DNA of 17,134 nucleotides from an uncultured Blautia sp. GTDB lineage: Bacteria > Bacillota > Clostridia > Lachnospirales > Lachnospiraceae. How positions within the stretch are numbered: the stretch's first letter is position 1; each line of letters begins with the position of its first letter. Positions 14,528 through 17,134 of this stretch are shown in pieces. The stretch is taken from contig CAKSAW010000017.1 of assembly GCA_934437695.1 (NCBI GenBank), forward strand, positions 1-17,134. Reading direction: 5' to 3'. A program made the translations under genes and the position numbers. Under the pieces are notes generated by a model that saw only the letters and a program-made list of their open reading frames with translations, was not told the DNA's origin and did no database searches.

Positions 14528-16283
14528 CCAGCTTCCAAAAGAGGAACACGAATCCCCCATGCTGTCTCTGGATAAGACTAAGGACAGAGAAGTCTTAAGG
14601 GAATTTATGGGAGAGCACAAGACGCTTCTGTCATGGAAGCTGGATGGACTGACAGTCGTTCTTACTTATGAAAACGGAGAGCTTGCCAAAGCAGTTACAC
14701 GTGGAAATGGTGTAACAGGAGAGGTGGTCACAAACAACGCCAGAGTATTTAAGAATGTTCCTCTTAAAATCCCTTATCAGGGACGGCTGGTACTGCGCGG
14801 GGAAGCAATCATCACTTACTCAGACTTTGAGAGGATCAATGAATCCATAGAAGATGTAGATGCGAAATATAAGAACCCGAGAAACCTGTGCAGTGGTTCT
14901 GTACGACAGTTAAATAATGAGATCACAGCCAGAAGAAATGTACGCTTCTATGCATTTGCACTGGTAAGCGCAGAGGGTGTTGATTTCCATAATTCAAGAG
15001 CAGTGCAGTTTGAATGGCTGAAGGAGCAGGGATTTGATGTGGTGGAATACAGGATAGTCACGGCTTCAACATTGGATGAAGCCATGGAATATTTCTCTTC
15101 TGCGATTGCTGATAATGATTTCCCGTCAGACGGTCTGGTTGCTCTTTATGATGATATTGCATACGGAGATTCCCTTGGAAGAACTGCAAAATTTCCAAGA
15201 AATGCCTTTGCATTCAAATGGGCGGATGAGATCAGGGAAACCCATCTCCTGGAGATCGAGTGGAGCCCGTCAAGAACAGGGCTGATCAATCCTGTGGCTG
15301 TTTTTGAGCCTGTGGAACTGGAAGGAACCACAGTGAGCCGTGCAAGTGTGCACAATGTGAGTATTGTAAAAGAACTGCAGCTTGGCATCGGAGATACTAT
15401 TACTGTATATAAAGCAAACATGATCATTCCGCAGATTGCAGAGAATCTTACACGCAGCAGTAAGCTGGAGATTCCTCATACCTGTCCTGCATGTGGCCAC
15501 GCAACACAGATACAGAAGGTAAATGACGTGGAAGCACTTTACTGTACAAATCCTGACTGTGCAGCAAAGAAGATCAAATCCTTTGCACTTTTTGCAAGCA
15601 GGGATGCCATGAACATTGATGGATTGTCAGAGGCAACTCTGGAGAAATTTATTGCCAGAGGATTTATACATGATTTCGGAGATATCTTTGAGATAGAAAA
15701 ACACCGTGATGAGATCGTAGAGATGGAAGGATTTGGAGAGAAATCCTTTGAGAATCTGATGTCCAGTCTTGATAAGGCTAAGGAGACTACTCTTGCGAAG
15801 GTGATCTACAGTCTTGGAATCGCAAATATCGGACTTGCCAATGCAAAGGTGATCTGCAGACATTTTGATGATGATCTGGATAAGATCCGCCACGCAGATG
15901 AGGAGGAGATCAGTTCTATTGACACGATCGGACCTGTGATCGCCAAAAGTCTGACAGATTATTTCGCAGACGAAGAAAACAACAGAAAACTGGATCATCT
16001 GATGAGCCATCTGACTGTCAGGAAAGAAGAAAAGACAGGTGAGCAGATTTTCCAGAATATGAACTTTGTTATAACGGGAAGTGTGGAACATTTTGCAAAC
16101 AGAGCGCAGGCAAAGGAATTTATTGAGTCTCTGGGTGGAAAGGTAACCGGCTCAGTGACATCTAAGACAAATTACCTGATCAATAATGATACCACTTCCA
16201 ATTCTTCCAAAAACAAGAAAGCAAAGGAACTGGGGATCCCGATCCTTTCAGAAGAAGATTTCCTGAAAATGACACAGAAATAA
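14325..16283 (+). CDS. ligA: NAD-dependent DNA ligase LigA (divergent)
   Basis: A 652-residue ligase that seals nicks using NAD+. The order is normal: N-terminal Ia-type helices (NREYDQMYDELQALE), adenylation domain with SWKLDG (K105 is the AMP-carrying lysine) and TRGNG, OB fold, a zinc finger with C387, C390, C407 and C412, helix-hairpin-helix repeats (about 420-560) and a C-terminal BRCT domain (about 578-652; NFVITGSV). Several motifs differ from common LigA: RGNG for RGDG, NLCSGSVRQLN for the usual NxAAGSLRQLD, and SWK for EPK before the lysine. Key residues appear intact, so it is probably active. The start has AGGAG at 14314-14318, six bases from the ATG, and lies within rluF. Confidence 0.93.
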   Translation: METAAITRMKELVQKLDKAAKAYYQQDIEIISNREYDQMYDELQALERETGTVLANSPTVSVGYEAVDQLPKEEHESPMLSLDKTKDREVLREFMGEHKTLLSWKLDGLTVVLTYENGELAKAVTRGNGVTGEVVTNNARVFKNVPLKIPYQGRLVLRGEAIITYSDFERINESIEDVDAKYKNPRNLCSGSVRQLNNEITARRNVRFYAFALVSAEGVDFHNSRAVQFEWLKEQGFDVVEYRIVTASTLDEAMEYFSSAIADNDFPSDGLVALYDDIAYGDSLGRTAKFPRNAFAFKWADEIRETHLLEIEWSPSRTGLINPVAVFEPVELEGTTVSRASVHNVSIVKELQLGIGDTITVYKANMIIPQIAENLTRSSKLEIPHTCPACGHATQIQKVNDVEALYCTNPDCAAKKIKSFALFASRDAMNIDGLSEATLEKFIARGFIHDFGDIFEIEKHRDEIVEMEGFGEKSFENLMSSLDKAKETTLAKVIYSLGIANIGLANAKVICRHFDDDLDKIRHADEEEISSIDTIGPVIAKSLTDYFADEENNRKLDHLMSHLTVRKEEKTGEQIFQNMNFVITGSVEHFANRAQAKEFIESLGGKVTGSVTSKTNYLINNDTTSNSSKNKKAKELGIPILSEEDFLKMTQK

Positions 16284-16313
16284 CACAGAATATTAAGAAC
16301 AGGAGAGAGAAAT

Positions 16314-17134
16314 ATGCCGATTAAAATACAGGGAGACCTGCCCGTAAAAGAGATTCTGGAGAAAGAAAATATTTTCGTGATGGATGAGTCACGTGCATCC
16401 CACCAGGATATCCGTCCAATACAGATACTTATCCTGAACCTGATGCCGCTGAAAGAGGAGACAGAGCTTCAGCTTCTCCGCTCCCTTTCCAATACACCGC
16501 TGCAGGTTGATGTTACATTTATGGCAGTGGAGAGCCATCAGGCAAAGAATACATCTAAGAGTCATCTGAACAAATTTTATCAGACGTTTTCAGAGTTAAA
16601 AGATAAGAAATACGATGGAATGATCATCACAGGTGCACCTGTGGAGCAGATGGAATTTGAGGAAGTGGACTACTGGGAAGAGCTGACAGAGATCATGGAC
16701 TGGACAAACAGTCATGTTACCTCCACAATCTATCTGTGCTGGGGTGCGCAGGCAGGACTGTATCATCACTATGGTCTGAAGAAACGCAAACTGGATAAAA
16801 AAATGTTTGGTCTTTTCTGGCACAGAGTAATGAACCGCAGGATTCCGCTGGTACGCGGTTTTGACGATATGTTCCTTGCACCTCATTCCAGACATACAGA
16901 GGTTCCGATTGAGGATATCCACAACTGCAAAGAACTGACAGTGCTTGCTGAGTCAGATGAGGCAGGGCTTTTCCTTGCAATGGCAGACGGCGGACGAAAG
17001 ATCTTTGTAATGGGACATCCGGAATATGACCGTGTGACTCTTGATGGAGAGTACAAACGTGATGTCAGCAAAAACCTGCCAATAGAGATCCCGGAGAACT
17101 ACTACAAAGACAATGATCCGGAGAACAGACCACT
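16314..17134 (+). CDS. metA: Homoserine O-acetyltransferase MetA (3' end outside window)
   Basis: The frame is open from the ATG at 16314 to the window end, 273 complete codons; MetA proteins are usually about 300-310 residues, so about 30-40 are missing. It catalyses acyl transfer to homoserine, the first committed step of methionine synthesis. C142 in CWGAQAG (142-148) is the nucleophile, and MGHPEYD (233-239) supplies H235 and E237. Residue 111 is Glu (TGAPVE, 106-111). In the B. cereus/E. coli comparison, Glu111 marks acetyl-CoA enzymes and Gly111 succinyl-CoA enzymes, so O-acetylhomoserine is the predicted product. An AGGAG site (16301-16305) precedes the start. It follows ligA by 30 bases with no room for a methionine-responsive leader. 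Confidence 0.95.
   Translation, partial: MPIKIQGDLPVKEILEKENIFVMDESRASHQDIRPIQILILNLMPLKEETELQLLRSLSNTPLQVDVTFMAVESHQAKNTSKSHLNKFYQTFSELKDKKYDGMIITGAPVEQMEFEEVDYWEELTEIMDWTNSHVTSTIYLCWGAQAGLYHHYGLKKRKLDKKMFGLFWHRVMNRRIPLVRGFDDMFLAPHSRHTEVPIEDIHNCKELTVLAESDEAGLFLAMADGGRKIFVMGHPEYDRVTLDGEYKRDVSKNLPIEIPENYYKDNDPENRP

Noticed and set aside
1..17134. CRISPR array or prophage
   Set aside because: No regularly spaced repeats, cas-like genes or phage structural genes were seen on either strand.

Overview
The window looks like chromosome from a gut-type Lachnospiraceae (Clostridia, Bacillota). The signs are AAGGAGG-type ribosome binding sites, AT-rich intergenic DNA around moderate-GC genes, a tRNA without an encoded CCA end, a lysine riboswitch ahead of an NhaC-type transporter, and protein families common in that group (DUF362, cytidylate-kinase-like, DUF6077-like, SH3 lipoprotein-like). 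The genus cannot be fixed by reading alone.

Left end (1-2700): the first codons of a minus-strand gene, probably an IS607-type recombinase, run off the edge and have a convincing promoter. Next comes a plus-strand pair, a PAP2 phosphatase and a DUF362 protein. It ends at a strong bidirectional terminator shared with a convergent cytidylate-kinase-like gene.

Middle (2700-8670): a 450-base divergent intergenic region leads into a five-ORF operon. It contains a hairpin and a leader with two mutually exclusive stems. The first three genes encode the FAD, 2Fe-2S and molybdopterin subunits of a xanthine-dehydrogenase-type hydroxylase. They overlap or abut and are tightly coupled. An ATGA overlap then joins them to a membrane protein, followed by a second membrane ORF in the same frame, separated only by one TAG codon. 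The two look like halves of one GT-C-type membrane glycosyltransferase.

Lysine transport (8670-10805): a recognisable lysine riboswitch and its terminator precede an NhaC-superfamily antiporter. This is best read as a lysine-repressed lysine transporter, not a generic Na+/H+ antiporter.

Right part (10805-17134): a tRNA-Arg(CCG) with its own promoter, then an SH3-domain membrane-anchored protein whose best start is TTG. A very long shared hairpin follows, then a convergent peptidoglycan-deacetylase-like protein with choline/glucan-binding-type repeats. From a divergent promoter region runs rluF - ligA - metA. rluF seems to be leaderless, and its basic C-terminal tail overlaps ligA by 203 bases. 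metA is cut off by the window end and carries Glu111, which predicts acetyl-CoA use.

No CRISPR array, prophage module or complete insertion sequence is visible. The strongest candidates for undescribed biology are the switch-like leader of the molybdenum hydroxylase operon, the TAG-split membrane protein, and the leaderless, overlapping rluF.
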